64,000 nucleotides of DNA, taken from NCBI RefSeq assembly GCF_016937655.1, contig NZ_JAFHKL010000018.1:1-64000 (forward strand), given 5' to 3'. Origin of the DNA: Chromobacterium alkanivorans (lineage in GTDB: Bacteria > Pseudomonadota > Gammaproteobacteria > Burkholderiales > Chromobacteriaceae). The notes beneath the pieces are model-generated. The model saw nothing but the letters and a program-made list of their open reading frames with translations. It was not told the origin of the DNA and made no database searches. The position numbers were made by a program, and so were the translations under genes. The first letter of the stretch is position 1. Each line of letters begins with the position of its first letter. This document shows positions 24,734 to 33,495 of the stretch, piece after piece.

Positions 24734-25418
24734 GTCCGCGTTCAAGCCCTGGCTGGAATCGCCCTTGCATCGTTTCGCCTTGGGGGACGAGGCCGAGCCG
24801 CGCCGCGCCGACAGCCGCGCCTGGGGCAATGAGGCGCCCAATCTGGGCTACGCGCTGCTGCGCGGCGACGGCGCCGAGGCCGGCTTCCTGGAACTGACGG
24901 CGCGGATCACCGGCCTTGAGCCGCCGCGCCGGCCCAAGGCCTTGAGCCAGGGCGAGGGCGGCGCGCTGCTGTGGCTGTCGCCGGACGAATGGCTGCTGAT
25001 CAGCAGCCGCCAGCGGCTGGCCGCCTGGCTGCCGGCGCTGGAGCGGGGTTTCGCCGAGCGGCGGGTGTTCGCCCAGGCGCTGGATGTCAGCGGCGGCTTC
25101 ACCGCCGTCTACCTGTGCGGCGAGCCGCATCTGGCAGTGCTGCGCCATCTGGGCGCTTACGATTTCGAAGCGCTGCGGGCGGGTCAGGGCGTCGGCACCT
25201 TGCTGGGCAAGGCGGTGGTTCAGGTGCTGCGCCTGGACGGCGACGGCGTGTTCGTGGTGTGCCGCCGCAGCTTTGCCGACTACGTCTGGCTGCTGTTGCG
25301 GCGCGCGGCGCGTCCTTACGGCTTCGCGGTGTGCGAGCTGCCGGAGGACGCCGGCCATCCGCTGTGGGCGCAACTGGCGCAGCCGGCGTTGGCGGCGGTC
25401 CTGAGCGAGAGCACTTAA
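24726..25418 (+). CDS. soxG: Sarcosine oxidase gamma subunit
   Basis: A 230-residue GcvT-like subunit, last gene of the soxBDAG operon. Recognisable segments are WLSPDEWLLIS, the DVSGGFTAVYLCG strand and CRRSFADYVWLLL near the end, all typical of SoxG. It overlaps soxA by 8 bp. The gene is followed by 74 bp of spacer before the dipeptidase, with no strong terminator, so cotranscription is possible. Confidence 0.93.
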   Translation: MPESAFKPWLESPLHRFALGDEAEPRRADSRAWGNEAPNLGYALLRGDGAEAGFLELTARITGLEPPRRPKALSQGEGGALLWLSPDEWLLISSRQRLAAWLPALERGFAERRVFAQALDVSGGFTAVYLCGEPHLAVLRHLGAYDFEALRAGQGVGTLLGKAVVQVLRLDGDGVFVVCRRSFADYVWLLLRRAARPYGFAVCELPEDAGHPLWAQLAQPALAAVLSEST

Positions 25419-25492
25419 AAAGTTATTCAAAGTCCGCGGCGCTGCGGCGGGACAGTTGGACCGAGGCGTGGACAAGCTAGAAGGAGACGGCA

Positions 25493-26461
25493 ATGGATTT
25501 GCACGCAGACGCGCTGGTGATAGACGGGCTGATCATCGCCAAATGGGCGCGCCCGGTGTTCGAGGACATGCGCCGCGGCGGGCTGAGCGCCGCCAACTGC
25601 ACCGTGTCGGTGTGGGAGGGCTTTCAGGACACCATGAACAATATCGCCGAGATGAAGCGGCTGATCCGCGAGCACGACGAGCTGCTGACGCTGGCGCGCA
25701 GCGTCGCGGACATCCGCCACGCCAAGGCGGAGGGCCGCACCGGCATCATCCTGGGCTTCCAGAACGCCCACGCTTTCGAGGACAGGCTGGAATATGTCGA
25801 AGCCTTCGCCGACATGGGGGTGCGCGTGGTGCAGCTGTGCTACAACACGCAGAACCTGATCGGCACCGGCTGTTACGAGCGCGACGGCGGCCTGTCCGGC
25901 TTCGGCCGCGAAGTCATCGCCGAAATGAACCGCGTCGGCATCATGGTGGACCTGTCCCATGTGGGCGGTCTCACCTCGCGCGAAGCCATTCTGGCGTCGA
26001 CGAAGCCGGTCTGTTATTCCCATTGCCTGCCTTCCGGTCTCAAGCCGCATCCGCGCAACAAGAGCGACGAGGAACTGCGTTTCATCGCCGATCACGACGG
26101 CTTCATCGGCGTCACCATGTTTCCGCCCTTTCTGCGCCGGGGGACCGCCGCCACCGTGGACGATTACGTGGAGGCCATGGATTACGTGATCGCGCTGGTC
26201 GGCGAAGATTGCGTCGGCTACGGCACCGATTTCACCCAGGGTTACGACCAGCGCTTCTTCGACTGGATCACCCACGACAAAGGCCGCTATCGCCGGCTGA
26301 CCGATTTCGGCCCCATCCTCAACCCGGAGGGCATCCGCACCATAGGCGAAACGCCCAATCTGACCGCGGCGATGCAGCGGGCCGGCTGGCCGGAACGCAA
26401 GATACGCAAAGTGCTGGGCGAGAACTGGCTGCGGGTGTTCGGCGAGGTGTGGGGGGCTTAG
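25493..26461 (+). CDS. Membrane-dipeptidase-family (M19) peptidase of the betaine cluster
   Basis: A 322-residue M19 dipeptidase homologue with an AGGAGA ribosome site. The metal-binding HAD motif is at residues 4-6 (LHADALVIDGL), and the bridging Glu and further His ligands lie in the QNAHAFED, DLSHVGG and CYSHCLPSGLKPHPRNKSDEE regions. Close relatives sit in the same place in the Pseudomonas gbd cluster (PA5396), where the exact substrate is unclear. Here, too, it lies between sox and dgc genes, so a role in betaine or sarcosine use is inferred from conserved neighbourhood only. Confidence 0.9.
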   Translation: MDLHADALVIDGLIIAKWARPVFEDMRRGGLSAANCTVSVWEGFQDTMNNIAEMKRLIREHDELLTLARSVADIRHAKAEGRTGIILGFQNAHAFEDRLEYVEAFADMGVRVVQLCYNTQNLIGTGCYERDGGLSGFGREVIAEMNRVGIMVDLSHVGGLTSREAILASTKPVCYSHCLPSGLKPHPRNKSDEELRFIADHDGFIGVTMFPPFLRRGTAATVDDYVEAMDYVIALVGEDCVGYGTDFTQGYDQRFFDWITHDKGRYRRLTDFGPILNPEGIRTIGETPNLTAAMQRAGWPERKIRKVLGENWLRVFGEVWGA

Positions 26462-26529
26462 CCCCCTGACAAAAGCGCTGCTCCTGCGTTGAGCCGCCTT
26501 GCGTGCAAGCGGCGCATGGGTGGTTCTAT

Positions 26530-26669
26530 GAGCCTGTTCAAAGTCTCGCGAGCAAGGGCGAGACAAGGCGAAAACGAGCGAAAAAGCGGAATGTACGTTT
26601 GGTACATGAGCATTTTGAGCTTGTTTTTAACGCCGTATCGCTGAAGCGCAGCAGACTTTAAACAGGTTC
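26530..26669 (+). mobile_element. 140-bp inverted-repeat element, full copy
   Basis: Ends GAGCCTGTTCAAAGTCT and AGACTTTAAACAGGTTC are themselves a matched variant pair (both changed at the same positions), flanked by TAT on the left and TAA on the right. The central hairpin is ATGTAC-GTTTG-GTACAT. It lies between the dipeptidase and phosphorylcholine phosphatase genes. Confidence 0.88.
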
Positions 26670-26711
26670 TAAGGCGGGCCCGCCGCATCCGGGGCGCATT
26701 CAGGAGGATTT

Positions 26712-27773
26712 ATGACGCAACTTAAAGTCTTGGGGGCTTTGTTGTTGTCGGCCGCGCTTTGGGCCCAGCCGGCGGCGGCGGAGACCGAGCTGAAGCACTG
26801 GCCGCCCAAGATCGCGGAACGGCTGAACGCCATGATCAAGGCCAATGCTCATAAGGGCGAATACGCGGTGTTCGACATGGACAACACCAGTTACCGCTAC
26901 GATCTGGAAGAAGCGCTGCTGCCTTATATGGAAGCCAAGGGCTTGCTCAGCCGCGAGCGGCTGGACCCGTCCTTGAAACTGATTCCCTTCCGCGACGAGC
27001 CGGACCGGCCGGAGAGCCTGTACAGCTACTATCTGCGGCTGTGTGAGATAGACGAACTGATCTGCTACCCCTGGGCGGCGCAGGTGTTTTCCGGGCTGAC
27101 GCTGCGCCAACTCAAGACCCAGGTGGACGCGCTGATGGCCAGCGGCGCCCCGGTGCCGGTCAGGTATTTCCATCAGGGCAAGCCGGTGGAGGGCAGCGTG
27201 CCGGCGCCGCGCGTGTTCACCGGCATGGTCGAGCTCTACACCAAGCTGCGGGAGAACGGCATCGCCGTCTACGTGATGACTGCGGCCAGCGAAGAACTGG
27301 TGCGTATGGTGGCCAGCGACCCGCGTTACGGCTACCGGGTGCCGCCGCAGAATGTGCTGGGCGTCAATCTGCTGCTGAAAGATCGAAGCAGCGGCGCGCT
27401 GACCACCTCGCGTTTGCAGATCAAGCGCGGCGGCTATGAGCCGGAACGCAATTTGGACCTGGAGCTGACCCCCTATCTGATGAACCCCATGACTTGGTAC
27501 GAGGGCAAGGCCGGGACCATGCTGGGCTGGATAGACCAGTGGCGCAAGCCGGTGCTGGTGGCCGGCGACACGCCGCAGTCCGATGGCTACATGCTGCTGA
27601 ACGGCGTCGATGCGGCCAAGGGCGGCTTGAGGATCTGGGTCGACCGCAAAGCGGGCTATTGGGATCAGATCCGCAGCTGGAGCCGGGAAGCGGCCAGGCA
27701 GCAGCGCAAGCTGGGCCTGCCGGCGACGGCGGACCGCAACTGGCTGGTGGTGAAGCCAGAGCAGATTCAATAA
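26712..27773 (+). CDS. pchP: Phosphorylcholine phosphatase (HAD family)
   Basis: A 353-residue protein with an AGGAGG site and a signal peptide cleaved after about AAAE (residue 24). HAD motif I is [21 protein letters not shown], as in Pseudomonas aeruginosa PchP. Motif II is VMTAASEEL and motif IV contains [13 protein letters not shown]. PchP is periplasmic and releases choline from phosphocholine, which links host phospholipid breakdown to betaine catabolism. Its position in a glycine betaine locus strongly supports this assignment. Confidence 0.9.
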   Translation: MTQLKVLGALLLSAALWAQPAAAETELKHWPPKIAERLNAMIKANAHKGEYAVFDMDNTSYRYDLEEALLPYMEAKGLLSRERLDPSLKLIPFRDEPDRPESLYSYYLRLCEIDELICYPWAAQVFSGLTLRQLKTQVDALMASGAPVPVRYFHQGKPVEGSVPAPRVFTGMVELYTKLRENGIAVYVMTAASEELVRMVASDPRYGYRVPPQNVLGVNLLLKDRSSGALTTSRLQIKRGGYEPERNLDLELTPYLMNPMTWYEGKAGTMLGWIDQWRKPVLVAGDTPQSDGYMLLNGVDAAKGGLRIWVDRKAGYWDQIRSWSREAARQQRKLGLPATADRNWLVVKPEQIQ

Positions 27774-27787
27774 GCGCTGGAAGACGC

Positions 27788-27863
27788 GGAATGGGGGACA
27801 TGAGCATTCTCACGCCGCTTGCAAGCTTGTATCGCCGACGCGCAGCAGATCGTAAACAGGTTC
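27788..27863 (+). repeat. Right-half fragment of the inverted-repeat element
   Basis: This is the right half of the element, from the damaged central hairpin (ACATGAGCATT) to the intact terminal repeat AGATCGTAAACAGGTTC, followed by TTA. The left half is missing. The edge lies just before the GGGAGGA ribosome site of the next gene. Confidence 0.8.
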
Positions 27864-27881
27864 TTAAGGGAGGAAACAAAT

Positions 27882-28730
27882 ATGTTGAGGCAATGGTGTT
27901 GCATCATCCTGCTGCTCTTATGCGCGCCGGCCCAGGCGGCGGAGGCCCCGCCCGGCAAGCCCGTCATCAAGATCGGCTACGTCGAAGGCTGGGCCGACAG
28001 CGTGGTCACCACTCAAGTGGCGGCCCAGATCATTCGCGGCCGGTTGGGCCACCCGGTGGAGCTGGTGCCGGTGGCCGCCGGCATCATGTGGCAGGGCGTG
28101 GCGCGGGGCGATCTGGACGCCACGCTGTCGGCCTGGCTGCCGGTGACCCAGGGCGCGTATTACCGGCAGTTCAAGGGCAAGGTGCTGGACCTGGGACCCA
28201 ATTACGCCGACGCCCGCATCGGCCTGGTTGTGCCGGACTATGTCGCCGCCCGCGCCATCGGCGATCTCAACGCCGCCCGGACGGCGCTGCTGGGCCGCAT
28301 CGTCGGCATCGACGCCGGCGCCGGGGTGATGCAAAAGACCGAAGAGGCGATCAAGGCCTACCGGCTGAATTTGACGCTGATGCCCAGTTCCGGGCCGGGC
28401 ATGACGGCGGAGCTGGCGCGCGCGATCAACGCCCGCAAGCCCATCGTGGTCACCGGCTGGGTGCCGCACTGGATGTTCGCCAAATGGAAGCTGCGCTTTC
28501 TCGACGATCCGCAAAAGGTGTTCGGCGAAGCCGAGCGCGTCAACAGCGTGGCCCACCCCGGCCTCAGCGCCAAAGCGCCGCAGGTGCTGGCCTTTCTGCA
28601 GCGTTTCCGCTGGCGGCCGGAGGAAATCGGTTCGCTGATGCTGGCGGTGGAAACCGGCGACAAGCCGGCCGCGGCGGCGGCGTCCTGGGTGCAGGCCCAC
28701 CCGGCGCGGGTGGCCGAATGGGCGCCCTGA
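27882..28730 (+). CDS. Glycine betaine/quaternary amine ABC substrate-binding protein (OpuAC-like)
   Basis: The start at ATG 27882 follows GGGAGGA; the 282-residue product has a signal peptide ending near AQAAE. The OpuAC/ProX fold is shown by IGYVEGWADSVVTTQVAAQI, the WLPVTQGAYY segment and the VVTGWVPHWMFAKWKLRFLDDP strand, whose Trp residues form the aromatic box of betaine binders. No permease or ATPase is adjacent. As with CaiX and BetX of Pseudomonas, it may hand its ligand to the ChoVW core transporter encoded 11 kb downstream; that is an inference. Confidence 0.88.
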   Translation: MLRQWCCIILLLLCAPAQAAEAPPGKPVIKIGYVEGWADSVVTTQVAAQIIRGRLGHPVELVPVAAGIMWQGVARGDLDATLSAWLPVTQGAYYRQFKGKVLDLGPNYADARIGLVVPDYVAARAIGDLNAARTALLGRIVGIDAGAGVMQKTEEAIKAYRLNLTLMPSSGPGMTAELARAINARKPIVVTGWVPHWMFAKWKLRFLDDPQKVFGEAERVNSVAHPGLSAKAPQVLAFLQRFRWRPEEIGSLMLAVETGDKPAAAAASWVQAHPARVAEWAP

Positions 28731-28761
28731 GCCGGGCGTGTTCAATGTTCTTCCTCCCCTT

Positions 28762-28786
28762 GGCGGACCGCGGTCCGCCTTTTTTG
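28762..28786 (+). terminator. Rho-independent terminator
   Basis: The perfect palindrome GGCGGACCGCGGTCCGCC is followed by T7 and lies 31 bp after the binding-protein stop. It ends that unit and separates it from the DUF5943-dgcAB operon. Confidence 0.88.
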
Positions 28787-28909
28787 CGTTCGCGCCGCGC
28801 GGTGTCGGCCATGGGCAAAAACCGGTCGCGCCCGCGGCTCCGGCTCGGGATGGGCTGCGGCAACATGCCGGCAATGACGGGCTGCGCCCGGCTTGCACAG
28901 GAGAACGGC

Positions 28910-29443
28910 ATGCAACCGCAACTTCCCATCGACGTGGACCCGGACAGCGGCGTCTGGCGCACCAACGGCCTGCCCATGCTGTACGTGCCGCGCCATTTCT
29001 TCATCAACAACCACCTGGCCATGGAGGCGGCGCTGGGCCGCCGCCAGTACGCGGACGCGCTCTACCAGGCCGGTTATCGCTCCGCTCATTTCTGGTGCGC
29101 CAGCGAGGCGGCCACCCACGGCCTGTCCGGCCTGGCGGTGTTCGAGCACTACCTGAGCCGGCTGTCCTTGCGCGGTTGGGGCCGTTTCCGCCTTCTGGAG
29201 GCCGACGCCGCCAGCGGCAACGCTCACATCCGGCTGGACCACTCCTGTTTCGTGCTGGCCCAGGGCGAGGCCGGCGCGCCGCAAAGCGAACACATGGCCT
29301 GCTATCTGTTCGCCGGCTGGTTCGCCGGCGCGATGGACTGGGTGGGGGAAGACCTGGGGCGCGATTACCGCACCGTCTGCCGCGAAAGCCAGTGCGCCGG
29401 ACAGGACGCGCCGCATTGCGCGTTCACGGTCCACCCCTTGTAG
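28910..29443 (+). CDS. DUF5943 / V4R-like protein of the betaine cluster
   Basis: A 177-residue soluble protein with AGGAGA 6 nt before ATG 28910; the frame is open far upstream, but that region is terminator and shadow. The C-terminus ESQCAGQDAPHCAFTVHPL has the C-x(7)-C-x-F signature of V4R (4-vinyl reductase) small-molecule-binding domains. A homologue occupies the equivalent position beside dgcA in Pseudomonas (PA5397). Function is unproven; a sensor or accessory role in dimethylglycine demethylation is plausible. Confidence 0.8.
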   Translation: MQPQLPIDVDPDSGVWRTNGLPMLYVPRHFFINNHLAMEAALGRRQYADALYQAGYRSAHFWCASEAATHGLSGLAVFEHYLSRLSLRGWGRFRLLEADAASGNAHIRLDHSCFVLAQGEAGAPQSEHMACYLFAGWFAGAMDWVGEDLGRDYRTVCRESQCAGQDAPHCAFTVHPL

Positions 29444-29480
29444 AGCGCACTTTTCTCGGTCAGCGCGGCGGGGAAAACAT

Positions 29481-29494
29481 ACGTCAACAGACCC
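29481..29494 (+). repeat. Terminal-repeat remnant of the inverted-repeat element
   Basis: ACGTCAACAGACCC followed by TTAG matches the last 14 bp of the element plus its CTNAG junction. The AG of that junction is also the start of the AGGAG ribosome site of dgcA. Confidence 0.55.
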
Positions 29495-29507
29495 TTAGGA
29501 GCCGGCC

Positions 29508-31568
29508 ATGTCTTACCCGCATTTGTTCGAACCCATCACCCTGAACCGGCTGACCTTGCGCAACCGCATCGTCAGCACCGCCCACGCCGAGGTCTACGCC
29601 GAAACCGGCGGCCTGCCGGGGGAGCGCTACATCCGCTATTACGAGGAGAAAGCCAAGGGCGGGCTGGGGCTGGCGATTTGCGGCGGCTCCAGCCCGGTGT
29701 CCATCGACAGCCCGCAGAGCTGGTGGAAGTCGGTGAACCTGGCCAGCGACGCGGTGATCGAGCCGCTGGCGCGGCTGGCCGAGGCCATGCACCGCCACGG
29801 CGCCAAGATCATGATCCAGGCCACCCATATGGGGCGACGCTCCAGCTATCAGGGCGAACACTGGCCGCATCTGCTCAGCCCCTCGGGCGTGCGCGAACCG
29901 GTGCACCGCGGCAACGCCAAGATCATGGAGGTGGAGGACATCCGCCGCGTGATCGCCGATTTCGCGCTGGCGGCGCGGCGGGTCAAGGCCGCCGGCCTGG
30001 ACGGCGTCGAGATCGCCGCCGCCCACCAGCACCTGATCGATCAGTTCTGGAGCCCGCGCACCAATCAGCGCGACGACGAATGGGGCGGCAGCCTGGAAAA
30101 CCGGCTGCGTTTCGGCATGGAAGTGCTGCAGGCGGTGCGCGCCGAGGTGGGCGCGGACTTCTGCGTTGGCCTGCGCATGTGCGGCGACGAATTCCACGAA
30201 GACGGCCTCAGCCACGACATGCTCAAGGAGATCGCCGCCCGCATGTCCGAAACCGGGTTGATCGACTACCTGTCGGTGATAGGCTCCGGCGCGGACACCC
30301 ACAACAGCCTGGCCAACTGCATGCCGCCTATGGCCTTGCCGCCGGAGCCTTTCGTGCACCTGGCCGCCGGCATCAAGGCGGTGTCCAAGGTGCCGGTGAT
30401 GCACGCGCAGAGCATACGCGACCCGGTGCAGGCGGAGCGCATCCTGGCCGCCGGCATGGTGGACATGGTGGGCATGACCCGCGCCCACATGGCCGATCCG
30501 CACCTGGTGATCAAGATCCGCGACGGCAGGGAGGACCAGATCCGCCAGTGCGTGGGCGCCAACTACTGCATAGACCGCCAGTACTACGGCCAGGACGTGC
30601 TGTGCATCCAGAACGCCGCCACCAGCCGCGAGGCCAGCATGCCGCATCTCATCGCCCCGGCGCCGAGGCAGCGCCGGGTCGTGGTGGTGGGCGCCGGGCC
30701 GGCCGGTCTGGAGGCGGCGCGGGTGGCGCGCGAGCGCGGCCACGAGGTGGTGCTGTTCGAGCGGCAGCCGCAGGTGGGCGGCCAGATCCTGCTGGCGGCC
30801 CGGGCGCCGCAGCGCGAACAGATGGCCGGCATCGTGCGTTGGCTGGACATGGAAATCCAGCGTCTGGGGGTGGACCGCAGGCTGGGCGCGGCGGCGGACC
30901 GCTCCATGATCATGGACCAGCGGCCGGACATCGTGGTGCTGGCCACCGGCGGCCGTCCGCACACCGGCCAGGTGCCGGCCTGGGGCGTGGCCGAGGGGCT
31001 GGCCGTTAGTAGCTGGGACATTCTGTCCGGCCAAGTGGAACCGGCCGGCAAGGTGCTGGTTTACGACGCGCTGGGCGGCCACGCCGGCTTCGGCGTCGCC
31101 GACTATCTGGCCAGCCGCGGCAGCCTGGTGGAAATCGCCACCCCGGAGGTGAAAGTGGGCGAGGACACCGGCGGCACCACCTTTCCCATTTTCTACCGGC
31201 GGCTGTACGCGCAAGGCATCATCCCCACCCCCAATGTCTGGCTGGAAGGAGTGTACGCCGAGGGCGACAAGAGAATCGCCGTGCTGCGCAATGAATACAC
31301 CGAGGCGCTGGAGGAGCGGGAAGTGGACCAGGTGGTGATAGACAACGGCGTGCTGCCCGACGACGCCTTGTACCGGCAACTGAAGCCGCTGGCCAGGAAC
31401 CGCGGCCAGACCGATGTGCGGGCGCTGTTCGCCGCCGAGCCGCAACCCTGTCTGGACTGGCCGCTGGAGGACGGGGAGTTCCTGCTGTTCCGCGTAGGCG
31501 ATTGCGTGTCCATGCACAATATCCACGGCGCGCTCTACGACGCGCTGCGGCTGGTCAAGGATTTCTGA
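29508..31568 (+). CDS. dgcA: Dimethylglycine demethylase subunit DgcA
   Basis: A 686-residue protein of the trimethylamine-dehydrogenase/2,4-dienoyl-CoA-reductase family. The N-terminal Old-Yellow-Enzyme barrel (about 1-340) binds FMN, with the active-site AAAHQHLIDQFWSPRTNQR stretch. Then comes an Fe-S segment with cysteines in CVGANYC and DVLC; the second Cys of the usual four is Ala here. The C-terminal FAD/NAD-type Rossmann module follows ([17 protein letters not shown], about 380-400). With DgcB it demethylates dimethylglycine to sarcosine and formaldehyde. AGGAG lies 6 nt upstream of ATG. It is followed by dgcB 1 bp after its stop. Confidence 0.93.
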   Translation: MSYPHLFEPITLNRLTLRNRIVSTAHAEVYAETGGLPGERYIRYYEEKAKGGLGLAICGGSSPVSIDSPQSWWKSVNLASDAVIEPLARLAEAMHRHGAKIMIQATHMGRRSSYQGEHWPHLLSPSGVREPVHRGNAKIMEVEDIRRVIADFALAARRVKAAGLDGVEIAAAHQHLIDQFWSPRTNQRDDEWGGSLENRLRFGMEVLQAVRAEVGADFCVGLRMCGDEFHEDGLSHDMLKEIAARMSETGLIDYLSVIGSGADTHNSLANCMPPMALPPEPFVHLAAGIKAVSKVPVMHAQSIRDPVQAERILAAGMVDMVGMTRAHMADPHLVIKIRDGREDQIRQCVGANYCIDRQYYGQDVLCIQNAATSREASMPHLIAPAPRQRRVVVVGAGPAGLEAARVARERGHEVVLFERQPQVGGQILLAARAPQREQMAGIVRWLDMEIQRLGVDRRLGAAADRSMIMDQRPDIVVLATGGRPHTGQVPAWGVAEGLAVSSWDILSGQVEPAGKVLVYDALGGHAGFGVADYLASRGSLVEIATPEVKVGEDTGGTTFPIFYRRLYAQGIIPTPNVWLEGVYAEGDKRIAVLRNEYTEALEEREVDQVVIDNGVLPDDALYRQLKPLARNRGQTDVRALFAAEPQPCLDWPLEDGEFLLFRVGDCVSMHNIHGALYDALRLVKDF

Positions 31569-31569
31569 C

Positions 31570-33495
31570 ATGAGTTTTCCCCATCTCCTCAGCGGCCTGT
31601 TCTGGCTGGGCGCCTTGTTGCTGGCCGCCGGGCTGCTCCGGCGCGCGCGGCTGTGGCGGCGGGGGCGCGCCGCGCCGGCGTCCTGGCTCGGCCTGCTGGC
31701 CGCGCCCAGGCGCTACTTCGTCGATCTGCACCGCGTGGTGGCCCGCGATCCGGCCGCGGCGCGCGCCCACGTGGCGGCGGCCGGCGGCGGAACGGCGGCG
31801 CTGCTGCTGATCGCGCTCAATTACGGCCTGTTGCTGCACCAGCGCTGGCTGGATCTGCTGCTGGCGACGGCGGCGGCGCTGATGCTGGCCGGCGCGGCGC
31901 TGATGCGTGCCCGCCGCCGCCCGCCGCCGGCCCGGCTGTCGCAGGGCGCGTGGCAGCAATTGCCGGCCTTGCTGGCCTGTTTCGCCTTGGGCGCGCTGTT
32001 GGCCGCGGCGCTGGCCGGCGGCGAGCTCTGGCTGAGCGCCGCCGGGCAAGGTCTGGCCGCGGTCGCTCTGCTGCTGCTGACGCTGGGCGGCGCGGAGCTG
32101 GCGCTGGGCATAGGCCTGGGCCGGCCGATGAAGCACGCGGTGGCCGGCTTGCTGCACCTGGCCTTCCACCCGCGCGCCGAGCGCTTCGCCGGCAAGTCCG
32201 CCGACCTGAAGCCCTTGAACCTGGCCGCCGGCGAGCTGGGCGCGGCGCGGGCGGAGGATTTCGCCTGGAACCGCCTGCTGTCCTTCGACGCCTGCGTGCA
32301 ATGCGGCAAGTGCGAAGCCGCCTGTCCGGCCTTCGCCGCCGGCCAGCCGCTGAACCCCAAGCGCCTGATCCAGGATCTGGTGGCGGCGATGGGCGGCGGC
32401 GGCCCGGCCTACGCCGGCAGCCCGCATCCGGGTCGGCCGGCGGCCGCGAGCGCGGACCGGGACATCGTCGGCAGCGCGCTGGCGGCGGACACCTTGTGGT
32501 CCTGCACCACCTGCCGCGCTTGCGTGGAAAGCTGCCCGATGCTGATAGAGCACGTCGACGCGGTGATCGATCTGCGCCGGCATCTGACCCTGGCGCGCGG
32601 CGAGCTGCCGGGCAAGGGCGCGGCGGCGCTGGCCAATCTGCGCCATACCGACACCGTCGGCGGCCATCCGCTGCGCGCCCGCTACCACTGGGCGGCGGAT
32701 CTGGATCTGCCCTTGCTGCGCGAGGGCGAGGCCGTCGATTGGCTGCTGCTGGCGGGCGAGGGCGCGTTCGACATGCGCTATCAGCGCGCCTTGCGCGCCT
32801 TGCTGACCGTACTCAAGGCCGCCGGCCTGCGCGTGGCGGCGCTGGGCGAGGCCGAGCGCGACTGCGGCGACCTGGCGCGCCGGCTGGGCGACGAGGCCGG
32901 TTTTCAGCGGCTGGCGCAAGCCAATATCGCCACGCTGGCCCGCTATCGCTTCGCCCGCATCGTCACGCCGGACCCGCATGTCTTCCATTGCCTGGCTAAT
33001 GAATATCCGACGCTGGGCGGCCGTTACGAAGTCTGGCACCACAGCCGGCTGCTGGCGCGGCTGCTGGAGACGCGGGCGATCAGGGTGCGGCCCCGCGCCT
33101 CGGCCGCGCCGCTGAGCTATCACGATCCCTGTTATCTCGGCCGCTACAACGACGCTTACGACGCGCCGCGCCGCGTTTTGGCCTGCATCGGCATCCAGGT
33201 GCTGGAGATGGAGCGTTCCGGCCGCGACGCCCGCTGTTGCGGCTGGGGCGGCGGCGCGGCCTTCACCGATATTCCCGGGGCGCGCCGCGTGCCGGACATG
33301 CGCATGGACGATGTCCGCGCCGCCGGCGCCGACCGCGTGGCGGTGGCCTGCCCCAATTGCACCGCGATGCTGGAAGGCGTCGGCGGCGCGCGGGCGGAGG
33401 TGGTGGAATTGGCGGAACTGGTGGCGGAGCGCCTGCTGGACGCCGGCCATGAGCCGGCGCAAGGGCAAGGCGCGGTCGAGAGGGAGGTGGTATGA
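31570..33495 (+). CDS. dgcB: Dimethylglycine demethylation protein DgcB (Fe-S, membrane-anchored)
   Basis: A 641-residue protein. About four or five N-terminal hydrophobic helices (1-190) anchor it to the membrane. Two 4Fe-4S motifs follow: CVQCGKCEAACP (near 240) and CTTCRACVESCP (near 315). The C-terminal heterodisulfide-reductase-like CCG domains carry YHDPCYLGRYND and ARCCGWGGG. The arrangement suggests electron transfer from DgcA, or the neighbouring flavoproteins, to the quinone pool. It overlaps the etfA-like start by 4 bp (ATGA). Confidence 0.93.
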   Translation: MSFPHLLSGLFWLGALLLAAGLLRRARLWRRGRAAPASWLGLLAAPRRYFVDLHRVVARDPAAARAHVAAAGGGTAALLLIALNYGLLLHQRWLDLLLATAAALMLAGAALMRARRRPPPARLSQGAWQQLPALLACFALGALLAAALAGGELWLSAAGQGLAAVALLLLTLGGAELALGIGLGRPMKHAVAGLLHLAFHPRAERFAGKSADLKPLNLAAGELGAARAEDFAWNRLLSFDACVQCGKCEAACPAFAAGQPLNPKRLIQDLVAAMGGGGPAYAGSPHPGRPAAASADRDIVGSALAADTLWSCTTCRACVESCPMLIEHVDAVIDLRRHLTLARGELPGKGAAALANLRHTDTVGGHPLRARYHWAADLDLPLLREGEAVDWLLLAGEGAFDMRYQRALRALLTVLKAAGLRVAALGEAERDCGDLARRLGDEAGFQRLAQANIATLARYRFARIVTPDPHVFHCLANEYPTLGGRYEVWHHSRLLARLLETRAIRVRPRASAAPLSYHDPCYLGRYNDAYDAPRRVLACIGIQVLEMERSGRDARCCGWGGGAAFTDIPGARRVPDMRMDDVRAAGADRVAVACPNCTAMLEGVGGARAEVVELAELVAERLLDAGHEPAQGQGAVEREVV

